NCBI GenBank assembly: GCA_044353505.1
Contig: JBILBU010000043.1
Span: forward strand, 1 to 14,128
Source: Pollutibacter sp044353505
GTDB lineage: Bacteria > Bacteroidota > Bacteroidia > Chitinophagales > Chitinophagaceae
Direction: 5' to 3'
Length of the DNA: 14,128 nt
Shown: piece by piece, positions 1-7,053 of the stretch
Numbering within the stretch: position 1 is the stretch's first letter
Layout of the letters: every line of letters starts with the position of its first letter
Notes under the pieces: generated by a model
Told to the model about the DNA's origin: nothing
What the model saw: only the letters and a program-made list of their open reading frames with translations
Databases searched by the model: none
Translations under genes and position numbers: made by a program

Positions 1-571
1 GTTGAGCTTTGCCAACTACAAACGGTTCATCTGGGTTGGTGAAGATTGGCCAGACAGGTCTGCCAAAGCGCAGGTATACCGGCCCCTCATATTCAGCTAT
101 GGCAATGGTTGCTGCCTTTGTTTGGTTATAATCACAAGGTACAATCACTGTCATGCCAGGGAGCATTTTCATCAAGCCAATATCTTCAAGGATTTGGTGC
201 GTTGCACCGTCTTCTCCAAGTGTAAGCCCAGCATGTGATGCACAAATTTTTACATTTTTACCTGAGTAGGCAACGGATTGCCTGATCTGGTCGTATACCC
301 GTCCGGTTGAGAAGTTGGCAAAGGTGGTGGTGAATGGGATTTTTCCGCCAATTGTTAAACCCGCGGCTATACCAATCATATTTGCCTCTGCAATTCCACA
401 TTGAATAAAGCGCTCTGGAAAAGCTTTTATAAAGGCATTGAGTTTTAAGGATCCTGCAAGGTCTGCAGTTAACGCAACCACATTTGGATTTTTTTGTCCC
501 AGCTCAAAGATTCCATCTCCAAAACCGCTTCTTGTGTCTTTTTGTCCGCTTACCTGAATCGCATCGAGCAT
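1..571 (-). CDS. Transketolase C-terminal subunit (partial, 3' end outside window)
   Basis: This is the pyrimidine-binding and C-terminal half of a split transketolase. With a separately encoded N-terminal subunit it would transfer two-carbon ketol units in the pentose phosphate pathway, using thiamine diphosphate. The start is ATG at 571; an in-frame stop lies 27 nt upstream, so no longer start is possible. About 190 codons are visible before the left edge. Recognisable family segments are KDTRSGFGDG near the start, GIAEANMIGIAAG with the conserved catalytic Glu at about residue 62, FANFSTGRVYDQIRQS, the cofactor-pocket stretch SHAGLTLGEDGATHQ, and PVYLRFGRP. It is the third minus-strand gene after rfbA and galE, 72 bases behind galE. 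That gap has no clear terminator. It holds an imperfect -7-like TTATTTTG at 596-589, so the gene may have its own promoter. The N-terminal subunit gene, often adjacent in this phylum, is not in the visible part. Confidence 0.93.
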   Translation of the reverse strand, partial: MLDAIQVSGQKDTRSGFGDGIFELGQKNPNVVALTADLAGSLKLNAFIKAFPERFIQCGIAEANMIGIAAGLTIGGKIPFTTTFANFSTGRVYDQIRQSVAYSGKNVKICASHAGLTLGEDGATHQILEDIGLMKMLPGMTVIVPCDYNQTKAATIAIAEYEGPVYLRFGRPVWPIFTNPDEPFVVGKAQ

Positions 572-643
572 ATTGATATTCTTTGACGCAAAATAACATT
601 AATCAGTCGTTATTTAAGCGGTAGTGAGGTTAAAATTTGCAGA

Positions 644-1702
644 TTAGTTGAGGAGGTGTGGCCTGAGCTCTAGGTGTTGTGGTAATTTTTCGATGTATTG
701 CTCCCATTTCCACGCAGTTGTCATGATCTCACCCAATCCAAACTTTGGTTTCCACCCAAGTTCTTTTTGGGCTTTATCATTGTTTGCGTAGATGGCAACC
801 ACATCACCAGCCCTTCTTGGTCCGATGGCATAGTTGAGTTTAATCCCTGCGCTTTCTTCAAATGCACGAATTGATTCCAGGACCGTGATGCCATCTCCTG
901 AGCCTAGATTGAATACCTCACAATTCGTCTTGTTCTTTTTCGCAATCAGAAAATTTAATGCCAGCGTATGGGCATGTGCAAGATCACAGACATGAATAAG
1001 GTCGCGAATACAAGATCCATCTCTAGTTGGATAGTCATTGCCAAAAACAGTAAGCATTGGAATTTTTCCTATTGCTGTTTGTGTAATCACTGGAGCGAGG
1101 TTCTGTGGCTTGTCTATTGGAAGTTCACCAATCAAGGCTGATGGATGTGCTCCAGCTGGATTGAAGTACCTGAGGAGAATAGAGTTGGTGTCTTTTTTTG
1201 CAGCTGCAAATGCTTCAATCATTTGCTCACCCATTTGCTTGGTGAGGCCGTAAGGCGACTCTGCATTTTTTCTTGGAGTTTCCTCGGTGACAGGTATCTT
1301 ATCGGGATTTCCATATACTGTGCAGGAAGATGAAAAAACAAAGTTGGGGATACTAAATTCATCAATACAACGCATCACATTGATGAGTGAATTCATGTTG
1401 TTGTGAAAATACAGGAGCGGTTTTTCTACCGACTCGCCAACCGCTTTGTATGCTGCAAAATGGATAACTCCAGCAATATCATTATTCTCTTCAAAGATTG
1501 CCCTGGTTTCATCAAAATTGCATAGGTCAACCTTATAGTTTTTTACTTTTGTTCCAGTTATTTTTTCTACTCCTTCCAACATTCCAGGGGTAGACCTCGA
1601 GTTGTTATCTGCAGAGATAACCGTATACCCGTTTTCGATCAGGTCAACTATGGTATGTGATCCGATATATCCCGAGCCGCCTGTTACAAGTACTTTTTTC
1701 AT
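644..1702 (-). CDS. galE: UDP-glucose 4-epimerase
   Basis: This cytoplasmic enzyme interconverts UDP-glucose and UDP-galactose, feeding the Leloir pathway and surface polysaccharide synthesis. It is a 352-residue extended short-chain dehydrogenase, close to the usual 335-350. Visible motifs are the NAD-binding glycines G8, G11 and G14 (TGGSGYIGSH), the catalytic serine in SSSCTVYG (S126 by alignment to E. coli S124), the catalytic pair Y151 and K155 in SPYGLTKQMG, and RYFNPAGAHPS. At the position of the E. coli substrate-gating Tyr299, my hand alignment (RRAGDVVAIYAN) puts Ile304, so strict UDP-Gal/Glc specificity cannot be assumed. It starts with ATG at 1702, 21 bases behind the rfbA stop, and is very likely co-transcribed with rfbA. 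Other SDR nucleotide-sugar enzymes are less likely given the GalE-specific motifs. Confidence 0.95.
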   Translation of the reverse strand: MKKVLVTGGSGYIGSHTIVDLIENGYTVISADNNSRSTPGMLEGVEKITGTKVKNYKVDLCNFDETRAIFEENNDIAGVIHFAAYKAVGESVEKPLLYFHNNMNSLINVMRCIDEFSIPNFVFSSSCTVYGNPDKIPVTEETPRKNAESPYGLTKQMGEQMIEAFAAAKKDTNSILLRYFNPAGAHPSALIGELPIDKPQNLAPVITQTAIGKIPMLTVFGNDYPTRDGSCIRDLIHVCDLAHAHTLALNFLIAKKNKTNCEVFNLGSGDGITVLESIRAFEESAGIKLNYAIGPRRAGDVVAIYANNDKAQKELGWKPKFGLGEIMTTAWKWEQYIEKLPQHLELRPHLLN

Positions 1703-1723
1703 TCGTCGTGCGTTGTTGGATTT

Positions 1724-2584
1724 TTATTTGATTAATCCCATAATATAGGTGCCATAGCCACTCTTCAACAAAGGTTCAGCCAATTTGACCAATTGCGCTG
1801 TGCTGATAAACCCTTGTCTCCAAGCAATCTCTTCAATACAGGCAATCTTGATTCCTTGTCTTTGTTCTATCACTTGTATAAACTGTGAAGCCTGCATTAG
1901 CGAATCAAAGGTGCCGGTATCTAGCCACGCCGTTCCTCTATCCAGTATTGATACACTCAATTTTCCTCTTCTCAAATATTCGAGGTTGACATCTGTAATT
2001 TCGTATTCACCGCGGGGAGATGGTTTGATGTTTTTTGCAATCTCAATTACGTCGTTATCATAAAAATATAAACCCGGAACAGCGAACTTGCTTTTTGGAG
2101 AAGCTGGTTTCTCTTCAATTGAAACGGCCTTCATGTTGTTGTCAAATTCAACAACACCATATCTCTCAGGGTCGCTTACCTCATAGGCATAGACAATGCC
2201 ACCATTTGGATTGGAATTCATTTCCAGCATTTTTCCAAGCCCTGCACCATAAAAAATATTATCTCCAAGTACCAGTGCGCATGAATCCTTTCCTATGAAT
2301 TGTTCACCAATGACAAAGGCTTGTGCCAAGCCATTCGGAAGTGGCTGTTCAGCATAGCTAAGTGACAGGCCAAGATGACTGCCATCGCCAAAAAGCTTTT
2401 GAAATTGAGGGAGGTCTTGAGGGGTAGAAATAATCAGGATTTCTTTGATGCCGGCAAGCATCAAGGTTGACATCGGATAATAAATCATGGGCTTGTCATA
2501 GACAGGCATAATCTGCTTACTGATGGCGTAGGTGATTGGGTAAAGTCTTGTTCCGGAGCCTCCGGCCAGAATGATGCCTTTCAT
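1724..2584 (-). CDS. rfbA: Glucose-1-phosphate thymidylyltransferase
   Basis: RmlA/RfbA couples dTTP and glucose-1-phosphate to give dTDP-glucose, the first step towards dTDP-L-rhamnose and other dTDP-deoxysugars of surface polysaccharides. The 286-residue length is normal for the family (about 290). Visible motifs are the nucleotide-binding signature GGSGTRLYPIT (residues 8-18), SKQIMPVYDKPMIYYP with catalytic Lys23 and downstream Lys31, the metal-binding Asp108 in LGDNIFYG, EEKP (157-160), and TAWLDTGT (218-225) with the second metal-binding Asp222. It is the first gene of the minus-strand run, transcribed divergently from the TonB receptor. The usual partners rfbB, rfbC and rfbD are not in the window. 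ATG at 2584 has no recognisable Shine-Dalgarno sequence, as is common in this phylum. Confidence 0.96.
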   Translation of the reverse strand: MKGIILAGGSGTRLYPITYAISKQIMPVYDKPMIYYPMSTLMLAGIKEILIISTPQDLPQFQKLFGDGSHLGLSLSYAEQPLPNGLAQAFVIGEQFIGKDSCALVLGDNIFYGAGLGKMLEMNSNPNGGIVYAYEVSDPERYGVVEFDNNMKAVSIEEKPASPKSKFAVPGLYFYDNDVIEIAKNIKPSPRGEYEITDVNLEYLRRGKLSVSILDRGTAWLDTGTFDSLMQASQFIQVIEQRQGIKIACIEEIAWRQGFISTAQLVKLAEPLLKSGYGTYIMGLIK

Positions 2585-2602
2585 ATGGTGTAGTTATGTT
2601 CA

Positions 2603-2610
2603 CAAAGATG
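2603..2610 (-). promoter_or_regulatory. Candidate -7 promoter element for rfbA-galE
   Basis: Read on the minus strand this is CATCTTTG, one mismatch from the Bacteroidota -7 consensus TAnnTTTG. It lies about 19 bases before the rfbA ATG and would give a short leader of roughly 15 bases. No convincing -33 TTG was found at the right distance. Weak support, based only on position and motif. Confidence 0.3.
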
Positions 2611-2632
2611 CAATTTTTAACAGGATTTCCCA

Positions 2633-2698
2633 CTGTTAACTTTTCCTTAATATGAGATTTACAATTGGTTAACATACGCTAAACAGTCTGTTAACCTG
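2633..2698 (+). promoter_or_regulatory. PhoB-box-like array of six 11-bp direct repeats
   Basis: Six consecutive 11-bp units start at 2633, 2644, 2655, 2666, 2677 and 2688. At positions 4-8 of each unit the bases are, in order, TTAAC, TTAAT, TTTAC, TTAAC, TAAAC and TTAAC, which is 27 of 30 matches to TTAAC. Units 1 and 6 both read CTGTTAAC. Eleven-base direct repeats beginning CTGT match the spacing and polarity of known PhoB boxes (E. coli CTGTCAT repeated every 11 bp); OmpR/PhoB-type regulators bind such repeats head to tail. The last core ends at 2695, about 10 bases before the candidate -7 element of the TonB receptor, which is the normal place for PhoB activation. Units 4 and 6 also form an inverted repeat (GGTTAACA at 2667-2674, TGTTAACC at 2689-2696), so a dimeric repressor site is an alternative. 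That Pho regulation is involved is inference. Confidence 0.6.
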
Positions 2699-2705
2699 CG
2701 CATTC

Positions 2706-2713
2706 TTTCTTTG
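2706..2713 (+). promoter_or_regulatory. Candidate -7 promoter element for the TonB receptor genes
   Basis: TTTCTTTG differs by one base from TAnnTTTG and lies 16 bases before the receptor ATG. There is no good -33 TTG at normal spacing. The 11-bp repeat array occupies that place instead, as expected of an activator-dependent promoter. A start about 4 bases downstream would leave a leader of about 12 bases. Confidence 0.35.
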
Positions 2714-2729
2714 TGAAATAATAAAAGGC

Positions 2730-5552
2730 ATGATGAAGACGATTCTACCAAGATTTACAATATTTTTTATTTCACTATTTCTTTTTGCTACTCAGGCTTC
2801 AGCTCAAACGATGAGTATTGTCGGTAAAATCATCAACACCAGCAACGAAGCCGTTTCCGGAGCTAGTGTTGTGGTTGAGGAGCTAAACAAAACATTGATT
2901 GCCAATGTTGATGGAGAGTTTAGCGTTTCTTTAGCAAAGGGTAAAACATATACATTCAGGGTAACCAGTTTGGGTTACAATACAAAAGTTGTATCCGGTA
3001 TTGACCCGGCGACTGGATCAGATGACATTATTACTATAGTTCTTGAACCTAAGGTTTCAAACAGTGAAACGATTGTCATTAAGTCAACTCGCCGTCAGGA
3101 AAGCACCGTAGCTTTACTCACTTTTCAAAGAACCAACTCAGCAGTTTCTAGTGGGTTGGCTTCGGACTTCATCAAAAGAACACCTGATAAAAATACAGGA
3201 GAGGTTCTAAAGCGGGTTAGCGGTGCATCTATCCAGGATAATCGGTTTGTTATAGTCAGGGGTTTGTCTGACAGATATAATTCTGCCATGTTAAATAGTG
3301 CATTGCTTCCGAGCAGTGAACCCGATAAAAAGGCATTTGCCTTTGATATGTTTCCTGCAGCTTTGATAGACAACTTGATGATCAACAAAACAGCTACTCC
3401 TGAATTTACAGGTGAATTTTCAGGTGGTCTTGTACAAGTGAATACACGTGATATTCCTGCAAAAAACGTTTTATCCATCGGGTTTGGCATTGGACATAAT
3501 TCGCAATCAACGTTTAACGCCTTCACCAGCAACAGAAGGACACCAAATGATTGGTTGGGTTTTGATGATGGAACTAGAAATATGCCAGACAGTTTTCCTG
3601 CAACAGCTCAGCTCTATAGGGCATTGGGAAGGAATGCAGCTGGTCTGAATAAACAAATTGAACTTTCTAAATCTTTTAGAAGCGATGTTTATACTCCGAT
3701 AGAAACTACTGCACAACCCATCAAAACCTTCAATCTCACCTACGCCCAGAGCCATAAGTTTAAAAAAGGCGGAACCTTGGGAACTCTTGTAGCATTAAAC
3801 TACAGAAATTCTATGTTGGTATACAACGTGAAACGTTCATTTTATGAGGCAGATGGAGCTCCTGTATTTGAATACAATGACAATCAAAATAAATATCAAA
3901 CTAACCTTGGTGGTATTGTCAATATTTCATGGGTAAAGGGAAAAAACAAAATTTCTTTTAAAAATTTGTTTAATCAGCTGTACGAAGACAATTATTACAC
4001 CAGAACAGGGTTCAATACCAACCGTCGAAATGATATCCTTTTTTATTCCTCATACCTAAATCAACGTAGTTTATATAGTGCTCAGCTCGAGGGGGAGCAT
4101 CAATTGGGTAATAGAGGAATCAAATTCAAATGGAATGGAAATGGAGGATATAACTGGAAAACTCAGCCAGACCTAAGAAGCGCATTGTATGCCCGAAGTA
4201 TTAATACAAACGAGCCATACGAGATCGACCCTGATGATACAAGAAGATTCTTTAGTGACCTGAAAGATTATAGTGCTGGAGGTGGTGGTCAATTTATTAT
4301 TCCAATGAACTGGGGTGGTAAAGAAAAGCAAACCTTTAAGTTTGGCGGATCGTCTCTCGTGCGTGTTCGTGACTTCAGCAGCCGAATATTCAGATACAAC
4401 ATCACCAATTTCAATTCCTTTGTGGTTGATAATTCATTTAAGCCTGTATCTACCGCTTTTAACGAAAGCAATATTGGGCAGTCTGGTTATATCCTAGAAG
4501 AGTTCACAAACAACTCAGATAAATACTTTGGAATTTCTGTTTTGAATGCCGGATATGGTATGTTGGACAATAAATTTGGTCCGTTCAGGGTGGTATGGGG
4601 ATTAAGGGCTGAAAATTTTGAGCAGCTACTTAGTGCAAAAGAGCAAACGGGTAATAGAAGCACAAAGATTACTAGAAAAATGGATTTACTTCCTTCGATC
4701 AATCTTTCTGCAAATGTTGGAGAAAAGCAGAGTTTGAGGGCTGCAGCCACCAGAACAGTAGCGCGTCCGGAGTTCAGAGAAATCGCTGAGTTTGCTTTCT
4801 TTGATTATGAGATGAATTATGGTGTAAAGGGTGATACAGCTTTGAGGAGAACCTCTATTTTAAATTACGATCTTCGTTATGAGTTGTATCCGAAGGCTGG
4901 TGAAGCAATTTCAGTAGGCGCTTTCTATAAGTCTTTTACTGATCCTATTGAGTTCAGACTCGATCCGGGAAGTAATGCTGACAGTCGCAGATACTTCTAT
5001 CAAAATGCAATCAGTGCCAATACGATTGGTTTTGAAATAGAGGTACGAAAGGGGTTTGACTTTATTTCGCCCGCACTCAAAAATTTTAGTTTTTTTGGAA
5101 ACTATACCTACCTCAGGTCAGAAGTAGTGTTTAACGACCTCAGTGGAAGCAATAAAGCTGTCCGAGCCAACAGGCCACTTCAGGGTCAATCGCCTTACCT
5201 GGTAAATGCAGGTCTTCAATTTACATCTGATAGATTTAATGCATCCATTCTTTACAACCGAGTAGGTGAACGCCTCGCGCTGGTGGGAAATCAGGAGTTT
5301 CCTAATGTATACGAGCGTCCGCGTAACCAATTGGATGTTCAGCTGTCCAAAAGATTTATGAAAGACAAAGCGGAAATCAAATTAAATGTTGCAGACATTT
5401 TGAACAATGCTTTTTTCTTTTACGAGAATACGGATGATTCTTTTGCTTACAAGTCTGGTGTTGATAGGATGTTCAACAGCTATACTCCTGGCTCAACTGT
5501 AACATTGGGATTCACGTACGATTTCGATATCAATAAAAAAAACAAGAAATAA
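2730..5552 (+). CDS. TonB-dependent outer-membrane receptor
   Basis: This is a 940-residue active transporter of the outer membrane, energised by TonB-ExbBD. In order: signal peptide of about 25 residues with a cut at ASA|Q; carboxypeptidase-regulatory-like beta domain (about 29-108, VGKIINTSNEAVSGASV to the SLGY turn); a TonB-box-like segment ETIVIKS (113-119); plug domain (about 126-241, with VLKRVSGASIQDNRFVIVRG and GEFSGGLVQVNTRDIP); and beta-barrel strands to the end, the last being about VTLGFTYDFDI followed by a lysine-rich tail. The second Met codon at 2733 is a possible start and sits better behind the AAAGG at 2724-2728. No SusD-like gene follows; instead a lipoprotein gene begins 24 bases downstream and is surely co-transcribed. 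The substrate is not readable from the sequence. The PhoB-like array upstream makes phosphate or a phosphorylated compound a reasonable guess. Confidence 0.95.
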   Translation: MMKTILPRFTIFFISLFLFATQASAQTMSIVGKIINTSNEAVSGASVVVEELNKTLIANVDGEFSVSLAKGKTYTFRVTSLGYNTKVVSGIDPATGSDDIITIVLEPKVSNSETIVIKSTRRQESTVALLTFQRTNSAVSSGLASDFIKRTPDKNTGEVLKRVSGASIQDNRFVIVRGLSDRYNSAMLNSALLPSSEPDKKAFAFDMFPAALIDNLMINKTATPEFTGEFSGGLVQVNTRDIPAKNVLSIGFGIGHNSQSTFNAFTSNRRTPNDWLGFDDGTRNMPDSFPATAQLYRALGRNAAGLNKQIELSKSFRSDVYTPIETTAQPIKTFNLTYAQSHKFKKGGTLGTLVALNYRNSMLVYNVKRSFYEADGAPVFEYNDNQNKYQTNLGGIVNISWVKGKNKISFKNLFNQLYEDNYYTRTGFNTNRRNDILFYSSYLNQRSLYSAQLEGEHQLGNRGIKFKWNGNGGYNWKTQPDLRSALYARSINTNEPYEIDPDDTRRFFSDLKDYSAGGGGQFIIPMNWGGKEKQTFKFGGSSLVRVRDFSSRIFRYNITNFNSFVVDNSFKPVSTAFNESNIGQSGYILEEFTNNSDKYFGISVLNAGYGMLDNKFGPFRVVWGLRAENFEQLLSAKEQTGNRSTKITRKMDLLPSINLSANVGEKQSLRAAATRTVARPEFREIAEFAFFDYEMNYGVKGDTALRRTSILNYDLRYELYPKAGEAISVGAFYKSFTDPIEFRLDPGSNADSRRYFYQNAISANTIGFEIEVRKGFDFISPALKNFSFFGNYTYLRSEVVFNDLSGSNKAVRANRPLQGQSPYLVNAGLQFTSDRFNASILYNRVGERLALVGNQEFPNVYERPRNQLDVQLSKRFMKDKAEIKLNVADILNNAFFFYENTDDSFAYKSGVDRMFNSYTPGSTVTLGFTYDFDINKKNKK

Positions 5553-5576
5553 CAAAACAAGATCAAACAATCAATT

Positions 5577-6971
5577 ATGAAAAAAATCCTTTTTGGAGCA
5601 TTGGCAATTCTGATGATATCCGCCAGCTCTTGTCTAAAAGTGAATTTTGAAGAAACCGTTAACAACACCAATGGTGGATCTGGAGCTACTGATCCCCAAG
5701 ATCCAGCTACTAATGGCGGTATCATTCAGGGTATTCTAAATGAAAGTTATTATTTGCCAAAAGGTAAGTATACCCTCAAGGGATACGTATATCTTACAGA
5801 AGGTAACACGCTCACGATTGCACCGGGTAGTGTTATCCTAAGTGACATTACTGAAAAGGGTGCTCTTATTGTTGAGCGTGGTGCAAAACTCATTGCCGAT
5901 GGTCGCGCTAACGATCCTATTGTATTTACAAGTGGTAAATCAATCGGGTTAAGAACGCCAGGTGATTGGGGTGGTATTATTTTATTGGGAAGAGCACCAA
6001 CCAACAGGCCTCAGGATCCAGCTCCAAATGTTGAGGGTGGTGTAGGTAGGAAGTATGGTGGTACAGATCCTAATGACGATAGTGGAATTATGCGCTTTGT
6101 AAGAATTGAATTTGCAGGGATAGCAGCTGAGCCAGGATCTGAAATCAATGGATTAACCCTTGGCGGTGTTGGTTCTGGAACAATCATTGAAAATGTACAG
6201 GTATCTTTTGGTAATGATGATGCATATGAATTCTTTGGTGGTACCGTAAACTGCAGAAACTTAATTGCATTCTCAACAGCAGATGATGATTTCGATTTTG
6301 ACTTTGGATATTCTGGAAAAATTCAATACGCTATTGCATGCCGCAAGCCTGATTTCGTAGATGGTGGCGATGCGGGTAATGGTATTGAGTGTGATAACGA
6401 TGGGTCAGGAACCACAACAGAGCCTTTCACAAAGCCGCAGCTTAGCAACTTTACTTTTGTTGGTCCTAATGATGCAAGTGGTACTGCTGCAAACCATAAT
6501 TTCGGCAACCGTTGGAGAAGGTCAACTAAGTTTATTCTTCGCAATTCTGTGATGATCGGATGGCAGAAGGGTGGATTGTCTTTGGAGTCTGATAATACGA
6601 TCAGGTCTTACTTTGTGGACAGTACTGCAGAATTTAAAAATAATATCGTTCATGCCATTGCATCTCCTTACAGATCGGGAAATGTGGCAATTGCTACGAA
6701 TCAGCAAATACAGGACAAGGCTGAAGCTCAAGGTTGCACAACATTGGCAACTGCTGCTGCAGCACAATTGACATCACCTTTTTATTCAACTGCTCCAAAC
6801 TTCTTGCCTTTGGAAGGATCACCCGCACTAACTGGTGCCAATTTTACTGGAATGAATTCTTATTTCATAAAAACATCTGGTAATAATTCATTAACCTTCA
6901 GAGGAGCAATGGGTGCAACGGATTGGACAATTGGATGGACAAATTGGGATCCACAAAATACTGCCTACTAA
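5577..6971 (+). CDS. Lipoprotein with predicted parallel beta-helix, partner of the TonB receptor
   Basis: A 464-residue protein with a lipoprotein signal peptide: MKK, a hydrophobic stretch, then ASSC with the likely lipidated Cys19. A low-complexity Gly/Asn/Thr/Asp linker follows (about 29-48). The body (about 50-360) has short repeated turns of beta-strand, such as GNTLTIAPGSVIL, GALIVERGAKLIADG and TIIENVQVS, which suggest a right-handed parallel beta-helix. Acidic loops (DDDFDFDFG at 237-245, DGGDAGNGIECDNDGSG from 262) could bind calcium or another cation. The C-terminus has the pattern RGAMGATDWTIGWTNWDPQ, which I recall from similar Bacteroidota proteins encoded beside TonB receptors. 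No secretion-system sorting domain is evident. By analogy with SusD it may be a surface lipoprotein that captures substrate for the receptor, but it is not SusD-like and the role is inferred. Similar proteins sometimes carry the label multidrug transporter, which nothing here supports. Confidence 0.88.
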   Translation: MKKILFGALAILMISASSCLKVNFEETVNNTNGGSGATDPQDPATNGGIIQGILNESYYLPKGKYTLKGYVYLTEGNTLTIAPGSVILSDITEKGALIVERGAKLIADGRANDPIVFTSGKSIGLRTPGDWGGIILLGRAPTNRPQDPAPNVEGGVGRKYGGTDPNDDSGIMRFVRIEFAGIAAEPGSEINGLTLGGVGSGTIIENVQVSFGNDDAYEFFGGTVNCRNLIAFSTADDDFDFDFGYSGKIQYAIACRKPDFVDGGDAGNGIECDNDGSGTTTEPFTKPQLSNFTFVGPNDASGTAANHNFGNRWRRSTKFILRNSVMIGWQKGGLSLESDNTIRSYFVDSTAEFKNNIVHAIASPYRSGNVAIATNQQIQDKAEAQGCTTLATAAAAQLTSPFYSTAPNFLPLEGSPALTGANFTGMNSYFIKTSGNNSLTFRGAMGATDWTIGWTNWDPQNTAY

Positions 6972-6993
6972 TAAAATTTTAGATAAGGCAAAA

Positions 6994-7029
6994 CAAACGC
7001 GCCGTTCCCATTTGGGAACGGCGCGTTTG
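6994..7029. terminator. Bidirectional intrinsic terminator hairpin
   Basis: A perfect inverted repeat has arms 6994-7010 (CAAACGCGCCGTTCCCA) and 7013-7029, 17 bp with a 2-base centre, or more realistically 16 bp closing an ATTT tetraloop. It is far more GC-rich than its surroundings and lies between the convergent stop codons of the lipoprotein (6971) and the histidine kinase (7056). Read on the minus strand the stem continues into GTTTGTTTTGCC, and on the plus strand it ends in GTTTG and an AT-rich stretch, so it can plausibly terminate both transcripts. Confidence 0.85.
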
Positions 7030-7053
7030 CATGTATTATAATTTCTCGCATCT

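Noticed and set aside
2..238. Plus-strand open frame of 78 codons at the left edge
   Set aside because: It is antisense to the well-conserved transketolase subunit, has no family features and no promoter.
2667..2696. Inverted repeat GGTTAACA / TGTTAACC with a 14-base centre as the operator of a dimeric repressor
   Set aside because: GTTAAC is itself palindromic, so any two in-phase direct repeats also form an inverted repeat. The six-fold 11-bp periodicity explains more of the sequence. Kept only as an alternative within the array entry.
5655..5675. Further GTTAAC occurrences inside genes (about 5659 and 11215) as extra regulator sites
   Set aside because: They are single copies within coding sequence without 11-bp periodicity.
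5577..6971. Multidrug transporter label for the lipoprotein
   Set aside because: There are no membrane helices beyond the lipoprotein signal peptide; the body is soluble and beta-rich.
5577..6971. SusD-type partner making the receptor a SusC/SusD pair
   Set aside because: No helical tetratricopeptide-like SusD features; predicted strand-turn repeats instead.
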